This document shows positions 25,301 to 35,098 of a DNA stretch of 64,000 nucleotides, one piece after another. Location: assembly GCA_965228545.1 (NCBI GenBank), contig OZ245822.1, positions 62,001 through 126,000 on the forward strand, in the 5' to 3' direction. Both the position numbers and the translations under genes were made by a program. The notes under the pieces are model-generated. The model was given only the letters and a program-made list of their open reading frames with translations. It ran no database searches and was not told the origin of the DNA. The stretch comes from HXMU1420-13 sp965228545. Its GTDB lineage: Bacteria > Bacteroidota > Rhodothermia > Balneolales > Balneolaceae. Every line of letters starts with the position of its first letter. Within the stretch, counting starts at the first letter, position 1.

Positions 25301-27283
25301 ATGAATATGTTTTTTCGGGTAATTAGTGCAGCATGTATACTTTGCTTGTGTGCACATTGGTTGGGTAATAATGCCTTTTCGCAGGTAAGAGAATTTGGGG
25401 ATGTAACGGTTGAAGATTTCAGCGATTACGACATAAAATACGATTCTACTATGCCGGCTATCATTTTGATGGATTACGGTGTCGCATCTTTTGATAATGA
25501 TTTAAACACCTATCTCACCTTACACAGAAGAATGTTGATATTGCAGGATGAAGGACTGGATTATTCCGAAATTGAAATTCCGTATTTAATAGAAAGAGAG
25601 CAAAATTTAGATAACATTTCTGCGGCTTCTTACACGATTAGTGAAGACGGAGTTATTGATAAGTCTGAACTCGAAAAAGAACAGATATTTATTGAAGAGT
25701 TCGACGACGATTTTCATATAGCTAAATTTCTTATACCCAATGTTAAGAAAGGATCCATCATAGAATTCAAATATCGGAAACGAATGGGTGGACCGTTTTT
25801 ATTTCCGGATTGGGAGTTTCACGACTATTTGCCGGTTAATTGGAGCGAATACAGAATGGTTATACCGGTAGGGCTCGATTATCAGCTGATATTGAAAGGC
25901 AGTGATTCACTTTTTATCAATGAATCAATAAAAGTGCTCGCATCAGAAGTCTATAATAATGATAGTGGTTCTATTGTGTATCGATTAGTGAAACGAAATC
26001 TACCACCGGTAGAAGATTTGCCCTTCCTCATCAACAGAGATGATTACGTTACAAAGGTGATTACACAGCTGAGAGAAATTCAACTTCCGGGATATACTCG
26101 ACAGCGATTTTTTAAAGATTGGAATATGATTGCCAAAGAATTGAACAGGAGAGAGGACTTTGGAAAGCAAAAATTGAATGGCGAAATGAAAGAGATCGTG
26201 GATAGATTGATCGAAGGAAAAGTGAACGATTACGAAAAAACCAAAGCCATTTACGAATATCTCTCGCAAGTAATAGAATGGAATGGGTTTCACCGGATTA
26301 TTACCGAGAAAGGCATCAGAGATACGTTCAAAGATAAAACGGGCAATACCGCCGATATAAACCTCACATTGATCGAAATGCTACGACATGCCGGGGTGAA
26401 AACAAGTCCCGGATTAATAAGTACTCGTGCGAATGGCACGGTGATCACCAATTATTCGCTCATCAATCAGTTTAACATGGTAGTGGCAATAATAGAAATT
26501 GAAGAAGGCGCATTTATCTTAGATGCGACCTCGGGGTTAAGAACTATCACTATACCACATCCAAAGTTGTTGTATCGCAATGTGTTTGTGATAAGAGAAG
26601 ATGACTCGAATGGCTGGCTGTTTGTAGAACCGATGGATAAGAATACCGAACAGTATAGTCTCAATTATTCGTTGAATTTGGAGCATGAGATTGAAATTGA
26701 TTACAGTGGAAAACTATCGGGCGAATTTGCAGCACAGACCCGAGCTTCGGTTGATGTATTTAACCAAAACGCATATTGGGAAAATTATATCGATGAGTAT
26801 GAATCTCTAAAAGTAGATTCTACCACTTTCGAAAATTTACTCGGATTTGAATCGGATGTACGCTTCGATGCTAAACTCACCATTCCTGCCGATGAAATTA
26901 TTGATAAGAGCAGCGATTATATCTATTTCAATCCATTTCTGTTTTTGGGGATGGATGAAAATCCGTTCCGACGCGAAAGCAGAGATTTCCCCGTAGAGAT
27001 TGCTTACCCTTATAAACAGCAATACATCGTTTTTGTTGAGATACCGGATGGATATGAAGTAGATGAAATGCCCGAAAGCTCCCTTGTAAGACTTCCCGAG
27101 AAACAAGGTCATTATCGTTTTATGGCTACTCAAAACTCCAACATCATTAATTTTATGGCGGAAGTGAATTTAACTACCGCATATTATCAACCTGAAATAT
27201 ATCCCGAGGTAAAATCTATGTTTCAGGAAATAGTTAATACGCAAGCTTTTACCGTTGTACTTAAAAAGACGGTTGAGGAGTGA
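25301..27283 (+). CDS. Secreted DUF3857/transglutaminase-fold protein, catalytic residues lost (copy 1)
   Basis: 660 residues: signal peptide (to about 28, ending AFSQ), DUF3857 N-terminal domain (about 45-250), transglutaminase-like core (about 295-415) and a DUF3858-like C-terminal beta domain (about 520-655, with YFNPFLFLGMDENPF). In active members the core has GDCKD and a His about 40 residues on. Here the Cys position reads GNTADIN (T350) and the His position is M393, while the LDAT aspartate (D408) is kept, so it should not be a working transglutaminase or protease. It could bind peptide or act as a scaffold (inference). It is single, and three relatives lie at 33080-38994. Confidence 0.8.
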   Translation: MNMFFRVISAACILCLCAHWLGNNAFSQVREFGDVTVEDFSDYDIKYDSTMPAIILMDYGVASFDNDLNTYLTLHRRMLILQDEGLDYSEIEIPYLIEREQNLDNISAASYTISEDGVIDKSELEKEQIFIEEFDDDFHIAKFLIPNVKKGSIIEFKYRKRMGGPFLFPDWEFHDYLPVNWSEYRMVIPVGLDYQLILKGSDSLFINESIKVLASEVYNNDSGSIVYRLVKRNLPPVEDLPFLINRDDYVTKVITQLREIQLPGYTRQRFFKDWNMIAKELNRREDFGKQKLNGEMKEIVDRLIEGKVNDYEKTKAIYEYLSQVIEWNGFHRIITEKGIRDTFKDKTGNTADINLTLIEMLRHAGVKTSPGLISTRANGTVITNYSLINQFNMVVAIIEIEEGAFILDATSGLRTITIPHPKLLYRNVFVIREDDSNGWLFVEPMDKNTEQYSLNYSLNLEHEIEIDYSGKLSGEFAAQTRASVDVFNQNAYWENYIDEYESLKVDSTTFENLLGFESDVRFDAKLTIPADEIIDKSSDYIYFNPFLFLGMDENPFRRESRDFPVEIAYPYKQQYIVFVEIPDGYEVDEMPESSLVRLPEKQGHYRFMATQNSNIINFMAEVNLTTAYYQPEIYPEVKSMFQEIVNTQAFTVVLKKTVEE

Positions 27284-27298
27284 TCGGTTGAGTATTAA

Positions 27299-27330
27299 AA
27301 AGCCTCGTTCTTTTTTAGAGCGAGGCTTTC
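27299..27330 (+). terminator. Terminator after DUF3857 copy 1
   Basis: Arms AAAGCCTCG (27299-27307) and CGAGGCTTT (27321-27329), extended by GTTC/GAG pairing, then TTCTCGTTTT. The T-tract is moderate. Confidence 0.7.
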
Positions 27331-27482
27331 TCGTTTTAGAATAAAATGAGGTTGAGAATTTCATCGATTTCATCTCAGCCAAAACTCCTTCTTTTTGTTT
27401 GTATCGTGTTGGCCATGTGCGATTACTAAAGAATAGAATCTTCACGATTTTACTAATTAGTAAACCCTAAACATTTTACACA

Positions 27483-27507
27483 CAAAAAAAGGCGCCCGAA
27501 GGCGCCT
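27483..27507 (-). terminator. Terminator of the DUF1800-DUF1501-WG-WG operon
   Basis: On the minus strand: AGGCGCC, tetraloop TTCG, GGCGCCT, then a run of T (plus-strand A at 27484-27490). A classic very stable UUCG hairpin, 28 bp after the stop at 27535. Confidence 0.9.
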
Positions 27508-27534
27508 CCCACTTACAGTGTATGTCAACTAAAA

Positions 27535-28593
27535 CTATTGCGTTGGAAACCAAACATATCGCCCGGTTTTATCGATGTAGCCAATTTCTTCCTCTACCTC
27601 GTTCTCGTCGTTCAGGGTATAGGTAATTACTCTGGCTAGTCCACGATTAAATGGCTCCACTTCATCAAATTTTGGTTCAGTAATTTGGGCACCATCCAAG
27701 GAAATGAACGTCCATTTGTCGCCAATGCGAACAGGTGCAAACTCCTCATGGAAAGAACGAACCTCATCAAATTGCTCAGAAATAACGAAGGTGCCGGTCT
27801 TGTCAATAAACCCAAATTGATTGCTGTTTTTACGTGCGGGCGCTAACCCATTGTTAAAAGTTCCTGCGCTCACAAATTGTGGAGAAATAGAAATCGTGCC
27901 CATCGGATCAATGAATCCCCAACGATTACTAATCAACACCGCTGCAAGTTGATCGGAAAAAGGGAGTGCCTCAGCATATTGTAAATCGATGATCGTGTTC
28001 CCGGTAGGATCGATGTAGCCATACAAGCCGTCTTCGAGAACTAAGGCACGTTCTTCAGTAAAACTCCCGCTTTCTATGAAATCCATATCATTGGGCATGG
28101 TTAAAGCGTCGAGCGAATTACCAATTTCATCGATGTAATAATAATCGCGGTAATCTAAACTGCGTACAAAAGCACGATTATTGGAATATTTAGTAGCTCC
28201 ACGAAACCTCGGGTTAATGATGAAATCTCCATCTCGATTAATGTATCCCCAACGGCCATCCACCCGAACAGCAGCCCTGCCTTCGCTAAATGATTGCAAA
28301 TCTTCGAAATAACCATCAAACGCTTCCTCACCGGTTTCGTCGATATATTTCCATCGCCAACTTTCGCGAACAACGGCTAAGCCTTCGCTAAAATCGTACG
28401 CGCGCTGGAAACGAGGTTCAATCACCATTGCTCCTTTATTGTTGATGTAGCCCCACTCACCATTTAACAGCACTGGGAAAAGCTCGACTTCAGTAATAGA
28501 AGGTGTTTCCTCTTTTCCGGTTATTCCATCCACCACTTCACAAGCAGTAGTAAAAAGGAAGCCAAGGAGTAAAAATTTTACGATGTGTTTCAT
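27535..28593 (-). CDS. WG-repeat lipoprotein (copy 1)
   Basis: 352 residues. The ATG at 28593 gives a lipoprotein signal (MKHIVKFLLLGFLFTTAC); the frame stays open 67 codons upstream, but that part lies inside the neighbouring gene. The rest consists of about eight WG repeats of ~40-45 residues, each with a WGYID/N-x-x-G core followed by I-x-P-x-F-x-x-A-x-x-F-x-x-G-L-A-x-V. WG repeats form extracellular beta structures of unknown binding partner. The sequence after the Cys (EVVDGITGKEE) closely parallels copy 2 (DAVDAIKGTDE), so the pair arose by tandem duplication. It starts 7 bp after copy 2. Confidence 0.82.
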   Translation of the reverse strand: MKHIVKFLLLGFLFTTACEVVDGITGKEETPSITEVELFPVLLNGEWGYINNKGAMVIEPRFQRAYDFSEGLAVVRESWRWKYIDETGEEAFDGYFEDLQSFSEGRAAVRVDGRWGYINRDGDFIINPRFRGATKYSNNRAFVRSLDYRDYYYIDEIGNSLDALTMPNDMDFIESGSFTEERALVLEDGLYGYIDPTGNTIIDLQYAEALPFSDQLAAVLISNRWGFIDPMGTISISPQFVSAGTFNNGLAPARKNSNQFGFIDKTGTFVISEQFDEVRSFHEEFAPVRIGDKWTFISLDGAQITEPKFDEVEPFNRGLARVITYTLNDENEVEEEIGYIDKTGRYVWFPTQ

Positions 28594-28600
28594 AACTGTG

Positions 28601-29650
28601 TTAGCGTGTTGGGTACCAAATATATTCACCTTCTGTGTTGATGTAGCCATACCGTGCGTTTTCGTCGTCACCAATACGTACTCTTGCAATTCCATTTCTG
28701 AAACTTTCGGCTGCATCAAAAGGCTGATTAAAAGCGATTGTGCCTGTTTCTGCATGGATGTAGTACCAATCCCTACTAATTCGTACGGCGGCAAAGTCTT
28801 CGTTAAAGGCCTTCACCTCTGCAAATTGATAGGGAATCACTGTTTCGCCGGATTGATCGATATAACCGAAATATTCATCGTCCATCACCCAAGCTAATCC
28901 TTCCGAAAAACTTCCGGCTTGTGTGAATTTTGGATTTATCACCGGGATACCATTTTCGTCGATGTAGCCCCAGCCATCGTTGGTTTGTAGTGGGGCTAAT
29001 CCTTGGGCAAAATTCCCGGCATCAGCTACTTGAAAACCGGTGTTGATGGCTACAGATCCTGTTTTATCTATATATACCCAGCTCTCAAAGGTGTCCACAG
29101 CGGCATAGCCGTTTGAAAAAGGTTTAGCCTGACTGAATTCTAAATTGATGGCTATATTTCCATCCGTTGAAACATAGCCCCACAAGCCATCCGAGCGAAC
29201 AGCTGCCAGATTTTCGTTAAAAGATCCGGCAAACTCGAATTGCGCTTCAATGGCAAAATTCCCGGTAGAATCAATAAATCCGTATAGCTGATTTGGGAGC
29301 TGAGCAAGGGCTAATCCATTGGAAAAATCTCCGGCCACACTAAATTGAATCGGAATTGTTAACGAACCATCAGTTTCGGAAATATATCCCCATTCGGTGC
29401 CTTTTCGAACGGCAGCAAAACCGCCTTTAAAATCTTTTGCTTCATCAAATTGGGGCGCAACCGACATTTCTCCATTGTTTGTGATGTAGCCCCATTTTCC
29501 ATTTAGAAGTACAGGATGTAATGTTTGGATTTTTTGTAAATCATCGGGCTCATCTGTTCCTTTAATGGCGTCAACAGCATCGCAATTGCTCAGCATAAAC
29601 AGGCTGACAATAGAAATGATAAGAGCCAAAAAGCGTATTCGTTTTGCCAT
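28601..29650 (-). CDS. WG-repeat lipoprotein (copy 2)
   Basis: 349 residues: a hydrophobic N-terminus ending SLFMLSNC, likely a lipobox with an unusual Asn before the Cys, and about seven to eight WG repeats (KWGYITNNGEMSVAPQF, EWGYISE, YGFIDSTGN, LWGYVSTDGN, WVYIDKTGS, WGYIDENGI, YFGYIDQSGE) closing with YGYINTEGEYIWYPTR. Copy 1 ends with the same pattern (YVWFPTQ). It starts 2 bp after the DUF1501 gene, so it is co-translated with the DUF1800/DUF1501 pair. Expected at the outer membrane or exposed on the cell surface; partner unknown. Confidence 0.82.
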   Translation of the reverse strand: MAKRIRFLALIISIVSLFMLSNCDAVDAIKGTDEPDDLQKIQTLHPVLLNGKWGYITNNGEMSVAPQFDEAKDFKGGFAAVRKGTEWGYISETDGSLTIPIQFSVAGDFSNGLALAQLPNQLYGFIDSTGNFAIEAQFEFAGSFNENLAAVRSDGLWGYVSTDGNIAINLEFSQAKPFSNGYAAVDTFESWVYIDKTGSVAINTGFQVADAGNFAQGLAPLQTNDGWGYIDENGIPVINPKFTQAGSFSEGLAWVMDDEYFGYIDQSGETVIPYQFAEVKAFNEDFAAVRISRDWYYIHAETGTIAFNQPFDAAESFRNGIARVRIGDDENARYGYINTEGEYIWYPTR

Positions 29651-29652
29651 AG

Positions 29653-31275
29653 TTATTTAATTAAGGTCATTTTTCTTGATGCAGCCCCGAAAGGAGTTTC
29701 CAAACGATACACATAAGTTCCGTTCGAAAGATTACTTCCATCAAAACGTATGTTCTGCTGTCCGGCGGGTACGTTTCCATCGATAAGCGTTTGAATCAAT
29801 TGGCCTTGAATATTGAACACTTGTAAGCGAACAATTACAGAAGCAGGTAAAGTAAACTGAATATTTGTAGATGGATTAAATGGATTTGGATAATTTTGAT
29901 GCAGTTTAAAGGCAAATGGTTTGCTGTTCGATGATGCATGTGTAGCCACATTTAGAAAACCTAAATCTTCATATTCGCCGTCTAACACAGCGCTCATTCC
30001 GGCAGATTCTAATTCAAACCAGTTATCCAGAATATTGGCGTAGATATTTCTGTAATCCAAGCCATACACAGGATCACCGGAGCGATCCAGATCGATTAAG
30101 TCGGCATGTTCGCCATAGATACCACCATTAACCGGGCCAAACACCATTACCGGCGCTGATGATCCGTGATCAGTTCCGGCTGATGAATTTTCATCCAGCG
30201 TTCTGCCGAATTCAGAAAAAGTCATTGTTAACGCTCGATCATTCAATCCATCCGAAGCCAAATCAGCATAAAATGCTTGTACAGAATCGGCAACGTCACG
30301 CAATAAATTAGCATGACCACCTTCCGTTGAGCCCTGATTATTGTGGGTATCAAATCCACCTTTAGAAACGAGGAATACTTTAGTTTGTAAACCACCTCTA
30401 ATTAATCGAGCTACCACCGATAAACTTCGAGACAAGCCGGAATTTGGATACTCATTCATATTGGTAGAATTATCTGCCGCTTCTTGAATGGCTTCCAGAT
30501 ATCGGAACGAAGAATTTGCAATTTTACGTGCAAAGGAAAGGGAACGTCCGAAGTCGTTGTCAGGGGTATTTTCTTCGTTATAGAAACCACCCTGTTCCAG
30601 AAATTGAGCAAATTGTGCAGCACCACCAAAGGTTACACCAAGATTACCAAACTCACTTTGAAATAAGGTAGAGGAGCCACCTATCCGAACACCCAATGGA
30701 AACTCAGGGGGATTTGCGATTAAATCGGGATTGTCTTCCACTAAAAAGCGACCGGCCCAGCCCGTTCCCATCATTTGATCGGAATCGCTGGCTGATGTCC
30801 AAATATCAGTAGATCGTGCATGCGAACGATTTGGGTTTTCGTAGCCTACATTATTGAAAACGGCCATATTCCCCTCGCTCCACATTGGTGATAAACTCCC
30901 CATAGCGGGATGAATTCCGATATCATCGCTCAAAGAAATGGCTTCGTTTTTAGAGATGGCGATGGTAGGACGTTTCTGGAAATACACATCATTTTCTATC
31001 GGAATTACGGTGTTAAGTCCATCATTTCCGCCACCTAGTTGAATCAAAATAAGCACACGATTATTAGCGGCAGAAGCTAATCGGTTTAGGAATTTTGTAC
31101 GAGCCATGGCATTTACCGGAATGCCACCCAGCATTAAACCCGAGCCAAGTGCTCCAATTCCCAGAGTACTTAAGAAACTACGTCGGGTCCACGATTGATG
31201 ATCTTTTTCGTGCGCCTTACCATGTTCGAGGCTGCTTCCATGGCGGTTTTTATGCGATGAATGTTGATTACACAT
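29653..31275 (-). CDS. DUF1501 protein with Tat signal and type IX sorting domain
   Basis: 540 residues. A His-rich cytosolic tail (~28 residues, HSSHKNRHGSS) precedes a twin-arginine signal WTRRSFLSTLGIGALGSG (R31-R32). The body is a DUF1501 domain (alkaline-phosphatase/sulfatase-like fold) with LIQLGGGNDGLNTVIP, GYENPNRSHARSTDIW, KGGFDTHNNQ and FSEFGRTLDEN, the metal-site-like His/Asp clusters of this family. The C-terminal ~80 residues form a Por/type IX sorting domain (QNYPNPFNPST... to SRKMTLIK). The protein is thus predicted to fold in the cytosol, cross by Tat and leave by the type IX system. It is 12 bp downstream of its usual DUF1800 partner. Confidence 0.9.
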   Translation of the reverse strand: MCNQHSSHKNRHGSSLEHGKAHEKDHQSWTRRSFLSTLGIGALGSGLMLGGIPVNAMARTKFLNRLASAANNRVLILIQLGGGNDGLNTVIPIENDVYFQKRPTIAISKNEAISLSDDIGIHPAMGSLSPMWSEGNMAVFNNVGYENPNRSHARSTDIWTSASDSDQMMGTGWAGRFLVEDNPDLIANPPEFPLGVRIGGSSTLFQSEFGNLGVTFGGAAQFAQFLEQGGFYNEENTPDNDFGRSLSFARKIANSSFRYLEAIQEAADNSTNMNEYPNSGLSRSLSVVARLIRGGLQTKVFLVSKGGFDTHNNQGSTEGGHANLLRDVADSVQAFYADLASDGLNDRALTMTFSEFGRTLDENSSAGTDHGSSAPVMVFGPVNGGIYGEHADLIDLDRSGDPVYGLDYRNIYANILDNWFELESAGMSAVLDGEYEDLGFLNVATHASSNSKPFAFKLHQNYPNPFNPSTNIQFTLPASVIVRLQVFNIQGQLIQTLIDGNVPAGQQNIRFDGSNLSNGTYVYRLETPFGAASRKMTLIK

Positions 31276-31287
31276 GCTGAGTCTCCC

Positions 31288-32877
31288 TTAAATTAATTGA
31301 TAAGCCGGTAGTTGAATGATGTACGAAATGTATTGCCGAAGCGCCTCAGCAAGATGTTCTTCGTAATACAAATTACCGTCGTTATCGGTATTGGCCGTCC
31401 ATTCGTACCAGGGAATGGGACCCAGCAAAATCTTAGCAAGATTGATTTTATACTCCGGGAAAGAGCTAACATCCGGGGCATACGCGGGATCGCCCGTAAA
31501 CTCTTCTTCAACATGGCGAATTCCCACCTGATCGAGTGGAAGTGACAGCAGATGTTCTGCAATGTCTTCAGCCAGAGAAAATGGATTTCGGGGATCAGAA
31601 ACTTTCTCGGCAATACGCATGGGATTGTACAAATCACCGGCGCCATTGTAGCCGTAAATCATATCTGAAATTGTGCTCCAGCGAGCGGGAAGTAAATTCG
31701 TATTCAGCCAGGTATAATGGCCCGGAGTTCCGTCAGAATCAGGAGGATTGTAGCCGTTCCAACCAAAAACGGTTTCAGGGCGCAGTAATTCTTCATTTAG
31801 TTCAGGCATTTGAACTCTGATGAATTCTTTAATCTCTGGCGTTGGCACAATCTCAAACTGACGAAGGAAGCCGAGATAGATTTCAATCGGACTTTTGATG
31901 CGGGCCCCGAAAAATCGTTCTTTATAGAAATGCTCGGAAGCTAGCAGATTAACCAGTACCGAAGAGATGTCGAAGTTCACACTTAGGCAGTAATCGGCCA
32001 ATGCTTGTACAGGTGCTTCCTCCGGTTCTGCACTTACAAAAAAGGTGTACAGTTTCTTAGATAAAAACCATGCTACTTGTTCGGGTTTTTCATCAAAAAT
32101 CAAATCCACCACAGAATCCATGGTGTAGTTGTCAGAAATCCCAAAAATTGTTTTCGAGGTAGTATCAAAACGATCTTCATCAAAAAAGCCGGATAAATTA
32201 GAGTTATTTACCCGCCAACCGGTAACAGCTCGGGCTACTTCGGCTACATCTGCTTCGCTGTAATTATCAGTTCCGTTTTTGTCGGTAGTGCCGAGAGTAA
32301 ACAGCTCTAATAATTCACGTGCAAAATCTTCGTTGGGTTGCCCTGCGCGATTGTTGTAATTATTCAGGTAATACAACATTGCCGAGTTCTTGCTCACTTT
32401 TTTTACGAGTTCTTTAAAATCACCAAATCCATCAGTTTGCAGCAACTTCACATACTTGAACATGTGGCTGGCATAACTGTTTGGTGCTTTGCCCGGCAAG
32501 TCATTCATGTTTTGATAGGAAACCGCAAAATGGTTGGTCCAAAACAGTAACATCTTCGACAGAAAACCACCTTGGTACATAGCATCCATCCAGCGGAACT
32601 GAATGTCGTACATATCCAGGATATTTCCCGAGTTGTTGTTGGCAAACCAGGAAGGATTGTCGGGTAAAATGGCATTCTTGGCTTCATCAACCAGAGTTTG
32701 AGCTGCTTCGGCTGCATTTGCAAAAGTACGAACTCGATTGAGGTCGCTAACTTTGTTACCAAAGTGTGTGCGGCGGACTAGATGCGATGCCTGCGCTTTG
32801 CCCCAGTTACCGGTGTATGCCGGCAAGCCGGTGTTTTGTTGTGTGAGTGAGTGAACAATCGTTGGAGATGAATTCAT
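31288..32877 (-). CDS. DUF1800 family protein
   Basis: 529 residues, mostly helical, with DUF1800 hallmarks: HLVRRTHFG at the start, LLFWTNHFAVSY, NEDFARELLELFTLG and DVAEVARAVTGWRV, and FGWNGYNPPD later. No signal peptide is evident. DUF1800 and DUF1501 genes travel together in many bacteria, and the pair is believed to act at the cell surface, but the reaction is unknown. It is the first gene of a four-gene minus-strand operon (DUF1800, DUF1501, WG, WG) with gaps of 12, 2 and 7 bp. Confidence 0.9.
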   Translation of the reverse strand: MNSSPTIVHSLTQQNTGLPAYTGNWGKAQASHLVRRTHFGNKVSDLNRVRTFANAAEAAQTLVDEAKNAILPDNPSWFANNNSGNILDMYDIQFRWMDAMYQGGFLSKMLLFWTNHFAVSYQNMNDLPGKAPNSYASHMFKYVKLLQTDGFGDFKELVKKVSKNSAMLYYLNNYNNRAGQPNEDFARELLELFTLGTTDKNGTDNYSEADVAEVARAVTGWRVNNSNLSGFFDEDRFDTTSKTIFGISDNYTMDSVVDLIFDEKPEQVAWFLSKKLYTFFVSAEPEEAPVQALADYCLSVNFDISSVLVNLLASEHFYKERFFGARIKSPIEIYLGFLRQFEIVPTPEIKEFIRVQMPELNEELLRPETVFGWNGYNPPDSDGTPGHYTWLNTNLLPARWSTISDMIYGYNGAGDLYNPMRIAEKVSDPRNPFSLAEDIAEHLLSLPLDQVGIRHVEEEFTGDPAYAPDVSSFPEYKINLAKILLGPIPWYEWTANTDNDGNLYYEEHLAEALRQYISYIIQLPAYQLI

Positions 32878-33020
32878 GAAACTGCGTTAATTCTGTGCTC
32901 CTGTTATCGACGGTGATGCGTCGTAGTGTAAGAGGGGAAATTACATTCGATTGTTACATTAAATGTAGCCAGCCGCGCTTTTTAAAATAAATCTGATAGG
33001 ATTAGAGAGTGGAGTTTTTG

Positions 33021-33051
33021 TTGATTTAGGAATAAGAAAAATGTTACTTTG
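33021..33051 (+). promoter_or_regulatory. Bacteroidota-type promoter candidate for the DUF3857 operon
   Basis: TTG (33021-33023, preceded by TTTTTG), 21-bp spacer, TACTTTG (33045-33051), ending 28 bp before the start codon. It lies in the 202-bp divergent region shared with the DUF1800 operon, where I see no other clear element. Confidence 0.45.
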
Positions 33052-33079
33052 CTGAACATTTTTAATTAGTTAAATATAG

Positions 33080-35095
33080 ATGAAGGTTCTTTTCGCGGTA
33101 TTATTTTGGGGGCTATATTTTTTTCCTCTTCAGGCACAGGTACAGAAATTTGGGGACATTTCACGGGCAGACTTAGAGATGGAAGTGTATGATCTCGATA
33201 GCAGCGCAAGTGCAGTGGTGTTGTTCGAGGTTGGTGAGTCGGAATTGAATTATGTAAATAACCTATTTCAACTATCTACCAAAATTCATCGCCGGAGTAA
33301 AGTATTTACCGATGATGCTTTAGAATTAGCAGATGTTAGCATTGGATATAGAGTGGGTGATTCTGAACAGAAAGTAAATAATGTAAGAGCAAGCTCATAT
33401 TGTTTGGATGACAACAACGAAATTGTGGAATCAAGTATTGGAAAAGGCGATACATTTACTGAAAATACTAGTAGCAGCTGGGCAGTTCTTAAATTTTCAA
33501 TACCCAACGTTCGGTCAGGGTGCATTATAGAGTATGAATATGATAAGAGGTCTGAAAATCCGATCGATTTCCCAGATTGGTATTTTCAAGGAGAATATCC
33601 CACGCTTTGGAGTGAATACAATACTAAAATACCTCAATTTTTTAAGTTTCTTACGGTTACAAGAGGGTATCAGGAGTATTTTATTCAAGAAAGTTCGGAC
33701 TATAACGAACGATACACTATAAGGCCATCAGCTGGGCCTAGTGTGATGGCAGGGCAACAAAATGCGGGAAGGTCAAACCAGGGAATGCAAGATTTTATGG
33801 TTGAAGGAATCAAAAACAGATACGTAATGAAAGATGTTCCTGCCATACTAAGCGAGCCTTATATGAAAGCTAAAATTGATTATTTAGCACATGTGAGATA
33901 CCAGCTTGCAGGAGTTGAATATCCAGGTTCATTGCCTGAAAGAATTATAAAAACTTGGGAGGAAATAGTTGCAAGTCTTGACGAATATAGAAACTATGGG
34001 GATCGACTAAAGAGTAGTAGCACGCTAAAGGAAGTAGCGAATAATGTTGTAAAAGGTCATGATTCAAATCTGGATAAAATGATTGCACTCTATAATCATG
34101 TGCAGGAAAAAATAAAATGGGATAAAAGCTATCGCTTGTATGTAGAAAAGAGTTTAGAAGAGTATTACAATGAAGGTTTGGCCTCAAGTACCGCGATGAA
34201 TTTTGTACTGATACAGCTTCTAAGAGAAGCTGGTTTTCAAGCCTACCCGATAATGGTAAGTACAGCAGGAAATGGTGAGATAATTGGATTATTTCCTGAG
34301 CATGGTCAATTTAATAGTACCATTACATACGTTGCAGTTGACGAAAATTACTACTTATTAGACCCAAAAAATGAGTACCACCCATACACTATTTTACCCT
34401 CAAATATTATCGGTACCGAAGGATTAATGCTTTATACCAAGCAACTAGTTTGGTTGCCAATCGATCAGATAGTAAAAAGTACATCATTAAAAAATATATC
34501 AATCGAGATTTCACAGGATAGTATTCGCGGTGATGCATCCGTCCAGTTTAAAGGATTATTTGCTGTTAACGCAAAAGAATTGCTGTCAGATGAGCAACAA
34601 GAAAAAGCGATTCGCGATAAATATTTTGGATCCGATTCTAAAGTAAATCTGACCAAGCTTGATGTAAATAATGCGGATGTTGTGCAAGGTGTAGACTTCA
34701 ATTTCGAATTCGCTAAGAAAGGGCTTGAAGAGTATTCAACGTTTTATTTCAATCCCATGATAATGGGGCGGTTATCCAGTAATCCTTTCAATCTAGAGAA
34801 CAGAACCTACCCCGTAGATTTTGATTATACCTTCGATGAAAACATGGTTATGACCATTACCATCCCCGAAAACTGGCAAGTGGATGAACTCCCAACACCG
34901 GTTTTATATCGGTTGCCGGGTAGAGCCGGCGAGTTTCGAAGAATCATCAAAGCCGAGGGGAATACCATCACACTAAATTTTCGCTATAAAATCGATAAAA
35001 TGCGCTTCATGCCAGAAGAATACGAAGTTCTGAAAGGCATGTATGATCAAATGGTGGTTAGCCTAAACGAGAATATTGTATTTACTAAACTATAA
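33080..35095 (+). CDS. Secreted DUF3857/transglutaminase-fold protein, catalytic residues lost (copy 2)
   Basis: 671 residues: signal peptide (MKVLFAVLFW to LQAQ, ~20), DUF3857 domain (~30-260), transglutaminase-like core (~320-430) and C-terminal DUF3858-like domain (YFNPMIMGRLSSNPF). By alignment with the intact fourth copy, the Cys position is S370 (LASSTAMN) and the His position S413 (QFNSTITY); D428 in LLDPK remains. It has a unique ~25-residue Gly/Asn/Gln-rich insert around 215-240. It is the first gene of a three-gene operon, ending 3 bp before the next start. Confidence 0.8.
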   Translation: MKVLFAVLFWGLYFFPLQAQVQKFGDISRADLEMEVYDLDSSASAVVLFEVGESELNYVNNLFQLSTKIHRRSKVFTDDALELADVSIGYRVGDSEQKVNNVRASSYCLDDNNEIVESSIGKGDTFTENTSSSWAVLKFSIPNVRSGCIIEYEYDKRSENPIDFPDWYFQGEYPTLWSEYNTKIPQFFKFLTVTRGYQEYFIQESSDYNERYTIRPSAGPSVMAGQQNAGRSNQGMQDFMVEGIKNRYVMKDVPAILSEPYMKAKIDYLAHVRYQLAGVEYPGSLPERIIKTWEEIVASLDEYRNYGDRLKSSSTLKEVANNVVKGHDSNLDKMIALYNHVQEKIKWDKSYRLYVEKSLEEYYNEGLASSTAMNFVLIQLLREAGFQAYPIMVSTAGNGEIIGLFPEHGQFNSTITYVAVDENYYLLDPKNEYHPYTILPSNIIGTEGLMLYTKQLVWLPIDQIVKSTSLKNISIEISQDSIRGDASVQFKGLFAVNAKELLSDEQQEKAIRDKYFGSDSKVNLTKLDVNNADVVQGVDFNFEFAKKGLEEYSTFYFNPMIMGRLSSNPFNLENRTYPVDFDYTFDENMVMTITIPENWQVDELPTPVLYRLPGRAGEFRRIIKAEGNTITLNFRYKIDKMRFMPEEYEVLKGMYDQMVVSLNENIVFTKL

Positions 35096-35098
35096 CAT

